Part shown: positions 42,986 through 54,240 of the stretch, piece by piece | Layout: each line of letters starts with the position of its first letter | Numbering within the stretch: position 1 is the first letter of the stretch | Origin: Aradus depressus | Taxonomy: Eukaryota; Arthropoda; Insecta; Hemiptera; Aradidae | Length of the DNA: 64,000 nucleotides | Assembly: GCA_963662175.1 (NCBI GenBank) | Contig: OY759215.1 | Location: 9,971,079-10,035,078 of the forward strand | Direction: 5' to 3' | Made by a program: the position numbers and the translations under genes | The notes under the pieces: generated by a model | Told to the model about the DNA's origin: nothing | The model's database searches: none | The model's input: the letters and a program-made list of their open reading frames with translations, nothing else

Positions 42986-43260
42986 TCAATTATTACAGAA
43001 GACATTGACAGAGGCCAAAAAAAAAGAAATGCCTAGTGTGAACAATTCGCTGAGGACTAATATCCTTCGTAAGATATCTGTTGGAGTTCACAAGTTCATT
43101 GTCAAGAACCATTTGGATAATTGTCGTCCTTGGCTCGGACAGGAGTTGAGTGTCTGCACGTCGTATCCTCCTCCACTCCATACTATTTTCGTTACAACAA
43201 AATGGCCGTTCTCATTTTTTATTCTCTTCTTAGGAAAATTATGTTACGGAAAAAATTGAA
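42986..43260 (+). CDS. unrecognised 84-codon open frame (doubtful)
   Basis: Non-repetitive, preceded by TTCAATTATTACAG, a passable splice acceptor at 42986-43000. The frame to 43259 begins TEAKKKEMPSVNNSLRTNIL and ends in a hydrophobic FSFFILFLGK stretch. No family is recognised; a lone exon or chance frame are both possible. Confidence 0.15.
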
Positions 43261-43449
43261 ATAGGATTTTTGTATATTATTAATATATATTTTAGGTTTA
43301 AAATGAGATAATATCTGAAAAAAAAAGAAAAGAAAAATGTCTATCATATGCGTGTATCATTAATCCGTTGTTGCTCATGTCTCCAAAATTAATAGATCGA
43401 AGTCGGCTAGAATTGGTATATAAAGTAAATTTAAACACACATAAAGACA

Positions 43450-43760
43450 CCTAATAATTTTTCGCCAAATAAGTCAAAGGGAAGGGGGGATCAGAGGAAA
43501 AAACCCAATAACTGCCGATGTAATGAATTTATCGTCAGAAAATGTCATAAGTAAATTCAAAACCTCATAAGGACGACACCTGTCGATTTTCTGCGGAATC
43601 GGCCGAAGGGAAGGGGAGGATGAGAGGAGGGGGGATGTATTCAATACCAAAATAATTAATGTAATGAATGTATTAGCAAAAAACTTAGTATGAATATTCA
43701 TTTTACCATCGATCGATTGGTTTTCATTGGAGGGTCGAAAACTCAATAAAATACCGTATT
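43450..43760 (+). mobile_element. family H element (3' two thirds)
   Basis: Two internal modules (CGCCAAATAAGTCAAAGG and CGGAATCGGCCGAAGG), ending in GGTCGAAAACTCAATAAA. Confidence 0.72.
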
Positions 43761-43764
43761 TTGG

Positions 43765-44520
43765 TAAAATGTTCACTATTTAATTAAATAATACTTTTAC
43801 AATTAAAGAAGCACTTTGTATTTGCTATCTATTTATTCATTTTCTATCTGTGAATATATTAAAGCCAATTTGAGAAGGTCAATATCTTTAATATAGGAGT
43901 AAAGTAAATAAAGCAATTAAGTGCAGTTATTAGAAGGATGAAAAAATACTGCGTCTCTTATCAATTTTCTTTTAAAATGGCGACTTTTTAAATTAAAATT
44001 AACAATTCATCAATTACAATTCATCCTTCTTGTTCATCAGTTCCATTGCAGTAGCACCGACATAAGAAGAAAAAAAATAAAAAAGATTGTATGTAATTGT
44101 TACAGACGTCATTCATTTTTTATTGGCTGAAATCCAAATTGAATTGCATAATTAATTAGCTACCAGTTGCGCTGCATCTAAAAGTTGTTGAATGCATTAA
44201 GGTTTAAATGTGTCCCCCAGCATCTTCTGTGTAGTCGTCAATAACTTGATAGACTTCTAAATTTAAGGGAAATGTGAGAGAAAACAAATTCAATGTGTTC
44301 ACTCTTCAAAGAACGAATATAACCATATTTACAGTTTGAATAAATAACATCCTGTGCTATAATATTTGGAGAGGTGACCGAATCACATGGAACGGAAAGG
44401 AGAAACATCTAAATCACAGGTTCCTGGGGGTCCTTGTGGGGAGGACAACGTCGGCGGTTGTGACCCATTTTCATTATTATGAAAGTTAAAATAAATTGGT
44501 AACGATTTTTACGTCCAGAG
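43765..44520. other. unassigned sequence
   Basis: No gene is recognised. 44340-44480 is less AT-rich. Confidence 0.35.
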
Positions 44521-44611
44521 TAAAATACTATACATATGTGTTAGTAAGATGTTGTGGGATGAGATTTCTCATAGAAATAAAAGATGTTGTCTTCCCACTG
44601 TTTTATTTTAG

Positions 44612-44653
44612 ACTAGAACCGGTTTTCGACGCAACAGCGTCATCATCAGTGGT
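44612..44653 (-). ncRNA. hammerhead ribozyme-like motif, family 1
   Basis: The core, stem II (GACGC/GCGTC), GAA, AACCGGTT and H=C are intact. Stem I has one mismatch because the 3' strand reads TAGT instead of TGGT. Confidence 0.55.
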
Positions 44654-44688
44654 TCATCCCACCCACATAGCACAGCGGTTAGAAGACA

Positions 44689-44730
44689 ACCACTGATGAT
44701 GACGCTGTTGCGTCGAAAACCGGTTCTGGT
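44689..44730 (+). ncRNA. hammerhead ribozyme-like motif, family 1 (perfect)
   Basis: Stem I is ACCA (44689-44692) with TGGT (44727-44730). CTGATGA is at 44693-44699, extra T at 44700. Stem II is GACGC-TGTT-GCGTC (44701-44714). GAA is at 44715-44717, stem III AACCGGTT at 44718-44725, H is C44726. No mismatch in any stem. Best copy of the family. Confidence 0.7.
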
Positions 44731-45019
44731 CCAAAATAAAACAGTGAGAAGACATCTTTTATTTCTATGTAAAATATTATAGATAGGTACATAAAATAGA
44801 AGTAATGACAAGTGGGAGTCAGGCCGACCACGGCCGTCTATCTAAATACCTATGCAGGTTTAAATAGGAACAGAATCTCGTCGCTATATGCAATAACTTG
44901 CCTAAAAAATGGAATTATCCACAAATGAGGAGCTGAAACCAATGTTTGAACAAGGATACCACAAATTCTGGTTACAAAAACAGATATCAATTTTATATCC
45001 TGCATTATGGGTCACTAAA

Positions 45020-45214
45020 GAAATAAAACAAACTTATTTTTGAAATATTGTCTATTCCACCAAATATATTATGGTCTAGTTATGAACTAAGTCACTTTGC
45101 TGAGTACTGACAGTTCACAACTAGACCTGACGATGGTGTAAGGCCGAAACCGGGTAGTTCTGTAAATATCTTTGGTGGAATAGACAATATTTCAAAAATA
45201 AGTTTGTTTTATTT
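45020..45214. mobile_element. hammerhead family 5 element with inverted tail
   Basis: 45020-45067 and 45166-45214 are near-perfect inverted copies (AATATTGTCTATTCCACCAA in the left arm). The right arm follows the hammerhead-like motif; the left arm lacks it. The tail resembles those at 6150 and 61590. Confidence 0.7.
45124..45160 (+). ncRNA. hammerhead ribozyme-like motif, family 5 (weak)
   Basis: CTGACGA at 45127-45133, extra T, short stem II GGT/GCC, GAA at 45146-45148, stem III ACCGGGT, H=A, stem I GAC/GTT. The order is right but stems are short. Confidence 0.42.
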
Positions 45215-45483
45215 ATTTATTACAAGTTCCACAATATGTCCGCGTTCCTCAACTTGGAAGAGATTATGGGTCACTGTATAGAAACTGTTAAATTCTTTCC
45301 CATCTTTCTGTTTAGTAGAACCTGCATTCAGTGCAGTTATGAGCCTCATCACGAAAAAAAGAAACCGCCTGGAAATTAGTGCTCCTGGAGACTTACGACT
45401 GTTCACAGACATAGAGCCGAACATAAATAATCTCATCTCATCTTATAATCCCATTGAAAAATAAATAAATGTATTTTTGTTAG

Positions 45484-45814
45484 TTATTACAACTCATGCC
45501 CGGGCTTTAACTATGATATTGCCTACTACCAGAGCGCTCTTTCGTCACTCTGGTGGACATGAGCCCGACTCTACTGTGGGAGTCCTAAATTTTGCCTACT
45601 CTAAATTTTTATTCATCTAGGGCAGGGGTTTTTAACGAGTACCTGTCATCGCACAGACTCGGGACCAACAACTTAACGTCCCATCCGAAGGACGGCGTGC
45701 TTAAGTTTATTTTACCTCCCAGATAAAATAAATTAAGGGCCTCGGTCGAGTTTCGAACCCATGATCTTGAGCTAAGAAGGCAAGCACGCATACCACTGAG
45801 CTACCGGCGCCCTA
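45484..45814 (-). mobile_element. tRNA-derived SINE, copy J (full length)
   Basis: The head AGGGCGCCGGTAGCTCAGTG reads on the minus strand from 45814. The body is complete and the tail is GTAATAACTAAC-like. No exact target duplication is visible. Confidence 0.92.
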
Positions 45815-46084
45815 TAATTTGTTTTTGTATTTAAAAAAAAAAATAAATACTACTTTAAATATTACAATGTTTTATTTATATTTTATTTTTACGTCACCAT
45901 TTACCATTTAAAATATCAAAGTTAAATTTGTAATTTTTCTATTATGCAGTTATGTAGAGTTATTTAACTTGGGGGTTCATGTTCAGGTTTCTGCTATAAA
46001 AAGGGGTCCATGGGGATAGTAACTTTGGGAACCACTGATCTAAATGGAGACTGGGGGGAGGGCGCTGAAGTTATCAACTGAGTG

Positions 46085-46346
46085 TGCGCTCTCCCACTAC
46101 ATCCATTCGATCCATTTGGCCGAATAAGTTGAGGGACTTTTCAATCGTCATACTAAATTTCAAGCTGATACAATTATTACAAGAGCAGTTATTGGAGTTT
46201 TGTGAAGCCCCTCCTCTTTAATCGCCCTATTTCCTCCGGCCCTTTCGAAAAACCTCGTAGGGATGGCACGTATTCATTTCCCGCGAAATCGGTCGAAAGG
46301 AAGGGGGGTACTCGACTCATATACCCTGTGCTCATATAATGAATGT
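46085..46346. mobile_element. two family H fragments in opposite orientation
   Basis: Minus 46085-46260 (from GCGCTCTCCCACTAC), plus 46262-46346 (CCCGCGAAATCGGTCGAAAG, CATATAATGAATGTAC). Confidence 0.6.
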
Positions 46347-46349
46347 ACA

Positions 46350-46560
46350 AATGTGTTAGTAAGATGTAGTGGGACGAGATTTCTTATAGAAATAAAAGAC
46401 GTTGTCTTCCAACTGTTTTATTTTTGACCAAAACCGGTTTTAAACTCAACAGTGTCATCATCAGTGGTACATCCATGATAGAATAAATATAATGTACATA
46501 CAAATAATGAAAAGTACAAATCTCAAAGCATGAGGGTACAGAGTAACACAATAAACAGGA
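46350..46560 (-). mobile_element. hammerhead family 1 element, decayed
   Basis: The reverse complement matches 3700-3925. The hammerhead region at 46427-46468 keeps CTGATGA and AACCGGTT, but GAA has become AAA and stem II is broken, so it is dead. Confidence 0.65.
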
Positions 46561-46699
46561 GTGTGAGAGACTGGTCCCAAACTAAGGGAAGTAGCTGTCC
46601 TTTAACAGATGTATTCTAAAACGTTGTTTTATTATATTTTATTTATTTTTTAACTCTCTGATAATATTAATATCTCCCCCTTCCGCCTCTTCTAATCAT

Positions 46700-46815
46700 C
46701 TTCTTTCCCTTGGCTAATCGGCAAAAAACTTATAGGTGTCGTCCCTATGGGGTTTTGAATTTTGAAATAAGGCTGTTACTCTCCCACCTATGAAGGACGT
46801 ATAGCTCCATTATTA
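46700..46815 (-). mobile_element. family H scrap plus fragment of a second SINE-like repeat
   Basis: 46700-46760 carries family H wording (CGGCAAAAAACTTATAGGTG). 46764-46815 (TTACTCTCCCACCTATGAAG, ACGTATAGCTC) matches 47755-47805. Confidence 0.5.
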
Positions 46816-46819
46816 TTTT

Positions 46820-47162
46820 ATGCTAAGTTTCACTAAGCCCCATGAACATTTACATTTGTTGAAGTTTTACGAGCTTACTTCAAGTTTTACGAGGCTTTCT
46901 TCAACTAAATATTCAATCTCTCGTTCTTTCACCATAAGGAGGCTCTGTAAAACTGGAACACTTTCTTTACAACTTGGTCATGGGAACGACTTCTTTTGCT
47001 TCTTGTACTAAGCTCGAGACCTAACTAAGCACGTTCTTCACTGTCTAGCCTTGTGTCTGAGATGTCATGTCGGGGAATAGTTTGCTAAAACTGGATATAT
47101 CGGCACCCTGTATTTTTTTAAAGGCTTTGACAACAAGGGTGACAGGGTTACTCATTTAAAAA
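46820..47162. other. unassigned sequence
   Basis: Nothing is recognised. A 13-bp duplication (CAAGTTTTACGAG-like) occurs at 46860-46895. Confidence 0.35.
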
Positions 47163-47420
47163 AGTCGTCGATAAATCACCTGCAATGTACTTCCCCAGCA
47201 ACTTAATTTATGTGTCGAGACATTCATGACATCGGCAGTTATTAGGGATTTTTGAGTCGAGCACCCCCTCATCTGAACCCGACCGTCCCTTCGGCCCTTT
47301 TCGCTGAACATTAATAGATGCCCTCCTTAAAGGGTTTTGAATTTACTTACTTATAAAATTTCATGTCAATACACTCATCACAGCGGTAGGTAGTTTTTGA
47401 GTTAAGCCTCCCCTCTATTT
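47163..47420 (-). mobile_element. family H element (3' half)
   Basis: From AAGTCGTCGATAAATCACC and CAATGTACTTCCCCAGC to TTTTTGAGTTAAGCCTCCCC. Confidence 0.72.
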
Positions 47421-47699
47421 ATGAAATAAAACTCCAACGACTTATGGGTTGTGCTGTTTAACAATATTTAATCTCATACAATTTTTTAAATATTAATAGT
47501 AAAAAAATTAAGTATAAGAATAAATAATGAAAAACCATTGTTGCAATAATTATTAAAAAAATTGTACAAATGAGAAAAAATTAATTTAATGTACAATTGT
47601 TCCAAAAAGATATATAATAAATAAAATATATAATACATATATATAATAATAATATATAAAAATTTAGTACAATTACATTCTCAGTTATAGTTTTTTTTA
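47421..47699. other. AT-rich low complexity
   Basis: TATATAATA-type repeats; no gene. Confidence 0.5.
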
Positions 47700-47805
47700 A
47701 CAATCTAACTACCAACATTGGGATTCGAACCCGGGCCCTTTCCGCTAACAGATAAAGGCTATTACTCTCCCACCTATCAAGTACGTATAGCTCGATTATT
47801 ATATA
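47700..47805 (-). mobile_element. second tRNA-like repeat with B box
   Basis: The minus strand has GGGCCCGGGTTCGAATCCC, a perfect B box, preceded by AGGTGGGAGAGTAATAGCC. It differs from the main SINE. A fragment lies at 46764-46815. Too long and unpaired for a functional tRNA. Confidence 0.5.
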
Positions 47806-47879
47806 ATATAAATAAAAAATATATAAAAAAATATATAAACATAATAAATAAAATAAAGTGAAAAATAATAATAAGACAG

Positions 47880-48103
47880 GCCCTAACTGGTCTAGCTACA
47901 CCGGGACCTAAGCCCAATGCCTAAAGAGAGACACCCGGTTGTGCCGCTGCTTGTCCCCTGGCCTGGTTGGGACGCCCCACTGGGTGCCCCAGGGTACTGT
48001 GCAGGGTCCCCCTCCGGTCGCCCCCCGCTTTCTCTTCGGGATCTCATACTGATTTGAACAGTCAGGCATCCATAAACCTCGTGATTGATAGGCCTTTAAA
48101 AAA
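47880..48103 (+). mobile_element. GC-rich poly(A) retroposon, copy 2
   Basis: Plus-strand orientation with terminal A run after TTGATAGGCCTTT. Flanked by AATAATA(A/C)GACAG at 47867-47879 and 48104-48116 (13 bp, one mismatch). Shares CCCCTGGCCTGGTTGGGACG wording with copy 1 at 38146-38475 and is shorter at the 5' end. Confidence 0.82.
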
Positions 48104-48224
48104 AATAATACGACAGATAAGCAGCAAATAGAAATAACAATAGTAATGAAGCAATAGCAATAAACAAGAAACAAAGACAGACTTATTGTTTATTTCGTGC
48201 TGAGGGTACTTTGCCAGTACTTCA

Positions 48225-48500
48225 CTTTTTTTTACTACTTCAACTATACCAAGTATAGGGGAAGTTATATAATCGGTCAAAAATTCGATGCTGAGTTTTC
48301 AATGGAATTTCATGTTTGTCGACCTCCAGATTCCAAAAAAAAAAAAAAAAAAATGCCGTCTGCGTGTCTGAGTCAGTGAACACGATAACTCCCGATAGAA
48401 TGAATATATCGATATGAAATTTTTATTTGTATCCAAAACCTTCTAAGGAAGACGCCTATCGATTTCAGCCAAAGGGGAGGGGGGATTTTTGAGGTATAAA
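48225..48500 (+). mobile_element. family H element (5' half)
   Basis: ACTACTTCAACTATACCAAG, GTATAGGGGAAGTTATATAA, then an A run at 48337-48353 and the first module. It breaks after GAGGGGGGATTTTTGAG. Confidence 0.78.
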
Positions 48501-49011
48501 ACATCCTCATGTTCCTGAATTGGCCTTCATTACAGCGAGTACAATTTTTCAATAATAGAATAATTAAAACTAAATTAATATGTTAAAAACATATAAGGTT
48601 TTGTTCATGGACTATTATCGATTCATGACACGTTTGGCTACAGTTTCCTTTCATTGTTTCTTCGGATTAGAAGAAAGTATATATGTACTGTTGATATTTG
48701 AGCTGGTGGGTGGGTCCTCCTGGGGGAAGGCCAAGGAACCTGATGTTGGATGCATCTCTTGGGTGCATCGGCCTCCTCTCATTGCACCGGCACACACACT
48801 TTGCATATGACTAGCCTCCATTAGCTCTACCTCCCACTAGACAAAGCACAACTTGGATAGTGTTCATATATTATATAGCTGCACCCTGGCCTTCTCAATA
48901 AAACTGTCACAATTCAAACAGACTGTATTTACATTAATCCTACTATATATATTTATGTAATCTGCCTAAAAGTTTTTCCGACTTTCCCGTTTTCCGAAGC
49001 ACTGATACTAA
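48501..49011. other. unassigned sequence
   Basis: 48690-48850 is less AT-rich; no exon is supported. Confidence 0.35.
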
Positions 49012-49675
49012 TGCCAATGAATCACCGGCAATGTAACTCCCCAGCACAAATTAATCAATTAAGTTTGGCCTCTCACTCCAAAATCAATTGATTGTATGGA
49101 ATAGTTGAGGCTTCTGAACCCTCATAGTAAATTTTATATCGATACATTCATTAAATCGACAGTTATTGGGGTTTTGAGTTGATCTCCCCCTTCCCTTTGA
49201 CCGATTTGGCTGAACATCATTAGTTGTCCTATTCACATATAAAATGTCTTGTAGATTCATTCTTATCGTTCACACAAAAACACAGTCAGTCAGGATATTA
49301 TTTTTTACATTTTGAAATCAGATGGCCGGAAAAGATGAAATTCCGGAGAAAACTCAACTTCGAATGTCTGACCGATTATGTTACTTTCCATATACTTCGT
49401 ATAGCTGAGGAAGGAAAATTCAGGAAAAAATGAATACATCGACACGAAATTGAATATGTAAATCCAAAACTTTATAAGTACGACGCTTGTCGATTTTCAG
49501 CGAAAATTGACTTAAGGAGAGGGGGGTGAGAAGGGAATGGCTCTACTCAAAAATACTAAGTAGATGTAATGAATGTATCGATACAGAATTTATTACGAGT
49601 CTTTAGAAGTCCTTGATTAAAACACGTATCGATTTTCAACCAAATCGTTTGAATTGGGTTCAGAGGAAGAGTCTC
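49012..49675. mobile_element. family H, minus copy followed by plus fragment
   Basis: Minus 49012-49408 is near complete (AATCACCGGCAATGTAACTC to CATATACTTCGTATAGCTGA). Plus 49425-49675 starts in the second module. The array of 52-bp repeats begins inside the end of the plus fragment. Confidence 0.75.
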
Positions 49676-50145
49676 AGATTGAACCCAGTCTATTCACTCC
49701 TGTTAAGATAAACTCAGATATGTTGATAGATTGAACCCAGTCTATTCACTCCTGTTAAGATAAACTCAGACATGTTGTTAGATTGAGCCCAATCTATTCA
49801 CTCCTGTTAAGATAAACTCAGACATGTTGTTAGATTGAGCCCAATCTATTCACTCCTGTTAAGATAAACTCAGACATGTTGTTAGATTGAGCCCAATCTA
49901 TTCACTCCTGTTAAGATAATCTCAGACATGTTGTTAGATTGAGCCCAATCTATTCACTCCTGTTAAGATAAACTCAGACATGTTGTTAGATTGAACCCAA
50001 CCTATTCACTCCTAAATTGAACACAACCTATTCACTCCTGTTAAGATAAACTCAGACATGTTGTTAGATAGAACCCAACCTACTCACTCCAAAATTGAAC
50101 ACAACCTATTCACTCCCTGTTAAGATAACCCAGCCATGTTCGATT
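49670..50145. repeat. 52-bp tandem array, about nine copies
   Basis: GA(A/G)CCCA occurs at 49681, 49733, 49785, 49837, 49889, 49941 and 49993, a 52-bp step; later units are shortened to about 26 bp and then 52 bp. Shared blocks: CTATTCACTCCTGTTAAGAT and AACTCAGACATGTTG. The only clear array whose unit is not a multiple of three. Confidence 0.95.
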
Positions 50146-50149
50146 TCCT

Positions 50150-50895
50150 TATAAAACCACACCACTCTCGTGATCCTGCCTTATTAAGTTGAAACACGAA
50201 AATTGCACCTTCTGCGAGAGTTAGAAATCGAAATTGGTAGATTTTTCGGTATATTCTTTTTGCTTTCTACATGCTCCAAGAGAGAAGAGAGAAGAGAGAC
50301 AGGTGGTCTTGGTGTGGTTCTTACATCTTAGAAACCTGTTTTTTGCCTAGGGACGGACCGCTGCTTATTTTTACTTTTATTTCTCTCTTTAAGTCTATTC
50401 GCATATTTTATAACTGTCTCATTCTTTTTATTTTTCAAAATAATTAAATACTATTTAAAAAGTGTCTGGTTGTTTCAATTAAATTTTCGAAAAAAATGAA
50501 GACAATGTTTGATGCAGATAGATGTAATTGCTTATGCATTTGCAAACTCTAAAATAACATGTATTGCTATTGGAAATAGCTTTTCTTTTTCTCCTGCTGG
50601 ATAACATAAGAATGTTAAACACAGTAACAAGGGAATAGTAGGAGAAAGTGATTTTTAATTTTTTTTGTTTTTATTTATTTTATTAGCTTTCCACTATATA
50701 GACACAGATCCGAGAGATGTATTCTGGCGTTTATATTTTAACCCCCTCTCATTTGTCTTCTTTAGGTGAAAATCAATACTATTTATATGTTTTTAAGCAT
50801 TGATATGTTGGCGTCATCTCTCGAAAATATTATTTTATATCTATTTCATAATTGTTTATGTTATTTTGTTTTCTTTTTCTTTTCTATATTTCGCA
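50150..50895. other. unassigned sequence
   Basis: No gene is recognised. 50860-50895 begins the family 4 repeat (TTTCTTTTTCTTTTCTATAT). Confidence 0.4.
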
Positions 50896-50900
50896 CATTG

Positions 50901-50945
50901 TGACCTGAGGAAGAGGCTTAAGAACGTCTCCCGAAATATCGTAAA
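50901..50945 (+). ncRNA. hammerhead-like motif, family 4 (decayed)
   Basis: CTGAGGA at 50905-50911, GAA at 50933-50935, ATAT then C. Stem I keeps only two pairs and stem II is imperfect. Confidence 0.35.
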
Positions 50946-51270
50946 AAAGACATTTCCGGAAAAGTTATCAAAAATTATCTTCATTTTAATAAAATTAGAA
51001 AATGTATCTTGCCTTCAGTTTGGGACCTGATCACACCTATCTGCAATATATATTTTTTAATATGAAGATGGCTGATGTAGTGAGAAGTGATTATTTCTTA
51101 TATATAAGCAATAACTTATCTGTTTCCATCGATGAAATTTTAAATAGTTAAAGTTGTTAGTTTTTTTTAGATGATTTTATTTATTTATAGTTTATTTTTA
51201 TTGTAAATTTTTAAATTTTTATTTAATAATATATTTTAATTATGTTAATTTCAAAATTTATTTTATCAGA

Positions 51271-51310
51271 CTGCCTGATGATGTGGGCAACCTCGAAAGC
51301 CGGCTAGCGA
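51271..51310 (+). ncRNA. hammerhead ribozyme-like motif, family 3
   Basis: TGC/GCG stem I, CTGATGA (51275-51281), extra T, stem II GTGG-GCAA-CCTC with one T-T mismatch, GAA (51295-51297), AGCCGGCT, H=A. Confidence 0.52.
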
Positions 51311-51404
51311 ATACAAATAAAAATCTGTGAGAGGTCAGACTGCATCTTATTTTTCAAACCTGTGTGATTTAAGTAGTCTGACCTCACACAGATTTTTATT
51401 TGTA

Positions 51405-51443
51405 TTCGCTAGCCAGCTTTCGAGGTTGCCCTCATCATCAGAC
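51405..51443 (-). ncRNA. hammerhead ribozyme-like motif, family 3
   Basis: Minus strand: CTGATGA, extra T, GAGG-GCAA-CCTC perfect, GAA, stem III AGCTGGCT (one wobble), H=A, stem I TGT/GCG with wobbles. Confidence 0.52.
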
Positions 51444-51892
51444 AGTCTGATAAAAATACATTTTGAAATTAACATAATTAAAATATTTTAGTAAATAAAA
51501 TTTATAATTTATAAATCTTATTTTTCAAATCTGTGTGATTTATTTTTTACTCTCCAATTTATTTATTGGGAAGGTATGTATTCCTTTTTTTCCCCTTCTG
51601 GTAAATCAAGTCTCCTGTATTGAAGGTAGTCAGTCTGTATGAGTATGTGTAGAGAAAGAGGCAGTCAGCTGTCTGAGGGAGATGGGGCCCTCATTCAACT
51701 GACAAATAGCCTCAGTACAAAAACAACCAAAGTAACACCGAGCTCCCCACCTCACCACCTCACCTAGGTTAGTCCTTTTGCACTGTCAGCTCGCCTCCGA
51801 CCTTGGGCCCCCTCTATTTGTCATTCTCACTCACTCGACACTAATGAAAAAGATTCTCCTACAATTTTTGCAAATTTTTTTTTTTTTTTTTT

Positions 51893-52035
51893 TTTTTCGC
51901 TTCTGATATACGTATAGGGGAAGTTTTGTAATCGGTCAGGTATGTTGAATTTTCACCTGAATTTAATTTTTTCCGACCCCCTGATTCCAGAAATGAAAAA
52001 AAATTAAAGCGTAGTCAAGGTCCACGCCGTAGATT
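51893..52035 (+). mobile_element. family H element, 5' end
   Basis: TTCTGATATACGTATAGGGG and AAGTTTTGTAATCGGTCAGG after a T run at 51870-51888. Confidence 0.72.
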
Positions 52036-52717
52036 TTCCGTGAAAACGTCGGGATAAAATCATTTTTCATTTTCTTTTCGATGCTGCCGTAGCTCTTGCA
52101 TTGCTCGGCACTAGACTTTTTAGGTTTTTTAAATTCCTTTTGATGCGAGCTTTCCTCTAGATTTGCGTTTTCTATAATTATGAGACATCTTTAATTTTTT
52201 TGCAATTTTCAATTTAATACAGATTTTTACATATATTTCGGAGAATATTTTTATTGTTTCACTTTGTTCTAGTAGTGCTCCTCAAGCTCTTTACAATGAC
52301 ACCCGAATCAACGTCCTATCTAAACGCGTTAACACGCTACACTAATTTCTAATTTTACACAACGCTAATTCGCAACAATCATCCGCCGGCGCCCACACTA
52401 ACCCGATAACATCACAGACAAATCAAACACTGCACAACAAACACGTACAGACATGCTCTATCCATTGTGCTCTCAACCGTTGTTATCGCATTATTAGTCT
52501 CGAAGTTATTACCGATTGAAATCTGACGGTATTTTTTAACACAAGAAAATTTGACCGGCTATCACTGTGCTTAACGAGCGAAAAGAGTTTTCACGTCAAA
52601 AGTATGTGTATGCCTGTGAACAAGATAACTCCCGACATCCATATTGATACGAAATTTTATACTAACAAAAATCACGTGTCTCAATCATTGGTTGTAGCCC
52701 GAGTGCTTTTATTTCCC
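52036..52717. other. unassigned sequence
   Basis: 52290-52560 is less AT-rich and C-rich on the plus strand, with no frame I recognise. Confidence 0.35.
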
Positions 52718-53045
52718 CAGCTAGGGAAGTATAGGGGAAATTTTATAATCGATCAGAAATTCGATGTTGTTTCCCCGAATTTTCATGTTTTCAACCACTC
52801 GTTTCGAAAAATGAAAAAGAAACAAATGTTTCCGTCTTTGTGTTTGTGACCAAAGAACATGGAGGGTGGGAGAAAACTCTAATAGCCGTTGTAATGAATG
52901 TATCGAAACAAAATTTAGTTTGAGGATTCATCCCCTATGTCCAGTCAACTACTGATGTTTAGCCCAAACGGTCAATTGGCTTTGGAGCGAGAGCGGAAAC
53001 CGAATTTCTGGGGAAGTACATAGTCGGTGATTCGCCGAAGACTTT
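52718..53045 (+). mobile_element. family H element (internally deleted)
   Basis: 5' hairpin TTTCCCC...GGGGAAA around AGTATAG, then a jump to the 3' half and the end GGTGATTCGCCGAAGACTTT. Confidence 0.75.
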
Positions 53046-53888
53046 TATATAAAAAACAACAACAGCATTACAGTCTATCTCCGGAATGATTACGACTTTA
53101 TTAAAGAAAGTATCATATATCGTATTGTGTACGTTTCGCGTGATATGTCAAATGTGCGGGGTATACAATTCACGTGGTACTGTTAATGTGTTATCGAACG
53201 CCAGCCGGATACGATATCCTCGGGCAATATTTTCACTTTTTACTCGTCAGTCCGGTTTGAAAGTGAAAACGGCTTCTTAATTGTTTGTCTCTTTGTTTAA
53301 CTAAAAAAAAAAAAAAAAAATCAAGTTCATGATCCTTTCTTTAGTTTGTAAGAGTATACAATCTAAAATATCAACCCGAAATTGCCTTTTCAGGGGTAAT
53401 TATGATCAAGAACTTCCTATTTTATGTGGAGATCTAAAAGTAAATCCAAAATTGGTATAACTAATTTACTAACAAATAAAAAATTACGATAATAGTTACA
53501 AATCCTTCCAATATACTAAGAACACACAAGAATACAAACTCCAACACTTACTCATTTCATCAACATCTCACAGATACAGGACATACCATAGACACACAAC
53601 CCAAACCAACTATAATACATATCTGCCAAAAAGGTCCACTTTTGAATTTACTGCAAGCGGTAGAAATAAATAAACCAAACAAAAATAACGATATTGTAAT
53701 GCTAAATGAACAAATAGAACTGAACCAATCCCCCCTTCTTAATTTAAATATCAAGTAGCTAATAGTCTGATGATTGTAGCAATGTTTTACCAACTCACAT
53801 TTAGAGAATAATATAATTTTCATTTGTTTTTTATTTACTTTTAAATTATATTTTACATTTATATAATTATATAATTATATAATAAGTG
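53046..53888. other. unassigned sequence
   Basis: No gene is recognised; an A run lies at 53303-53319. Confidence 0.4.
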
Positions 53889-54240
53889 AGGGCGCCGGTA
53901 GCTCAGTGGTATGCGTGCTTGACTTCTGAGCTCAAGGTCGTGGGTTCGTAGCCCGACCGAGGCCCTTAGTTTATTTTATCTGGGAGGTAAAATAAACTTA
54001 AGCACGACGTCCTTCGGATGGGACGTTAAGCGATGGTCCCGAGCCTGTACGATGTCAGGTACTCGTTAAAGACCCCTGCCCTAGACGAATAAAAAATTTA
54101 GGTAGGCAAAATTTAGGACTCCCACAGTAGAGTCGGGCTCATGTCCACCAGAGTGACGAAAGAGCGCTCTGGTAGTAGGCGATATGACCTCGTAGTTAAA
54201 GCCCGGGCATGAGTCATAAAACCTAAACCTAACCTAACCT
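53889..54240 (+). mobile_element. tRNA-derived SINE, copy K (full length, reference)
   Basis: Head GGGCGCCGGTAGCTCAGTGG, A and B boxes (B box changed to GGGTTCGTAGCCC), complete body and a tail of CCTAA units (ACCTAAACCTAACCTAACC). The body folds with GAGCGCTC and GCCCGGGC palindromes. No clear target duplication. Confidence 0.94.

Larger units (their letters stand above)
44571..44768. mobile_element. head-to-head inverted pair of hammerhead family 1
   Basis: Arms 44571-44654 and 44688-44768 are inverted copies with few mismatches, around a 33-nt spacer (which includes TAGCACAGCGGTTAG). Each arm carries a hammerhead and the tail AAGACAACATCTTTTA. The left flank (GTGTTAGTAAGATGTTGTGG) is shared with 46345-46380, so the family extends beyond the arm. 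Confidence 0.8.
51225..51500. mobile_element. head-to-head inverted pair of hammerhead family 3
   Basis: Arms about 51225-51350 and 51374-51500, roughly 90% complementary, around a 23-nt centre. Each arm includes a hammerhead, TTTTTATTTGTATTCGCTAG wording and an AT-rich end. The GCTGATGTAGTGAGAAGTGA stretch upstream (51070) recurs at 61676. Confidence 0.8.

Noticed and set aside
51225..51500. LTR pair of a retrotransposon
   Set aside because: The repeats are inverted rather than direct and hold no primer-binding or polypurine signals.
53889..53965. Functional tRNA gene
   Set aside because: The tRNA-like head belongs to a dispersed SINE with a 260-bp body; the acceptor stem does not close and copies are numerous.
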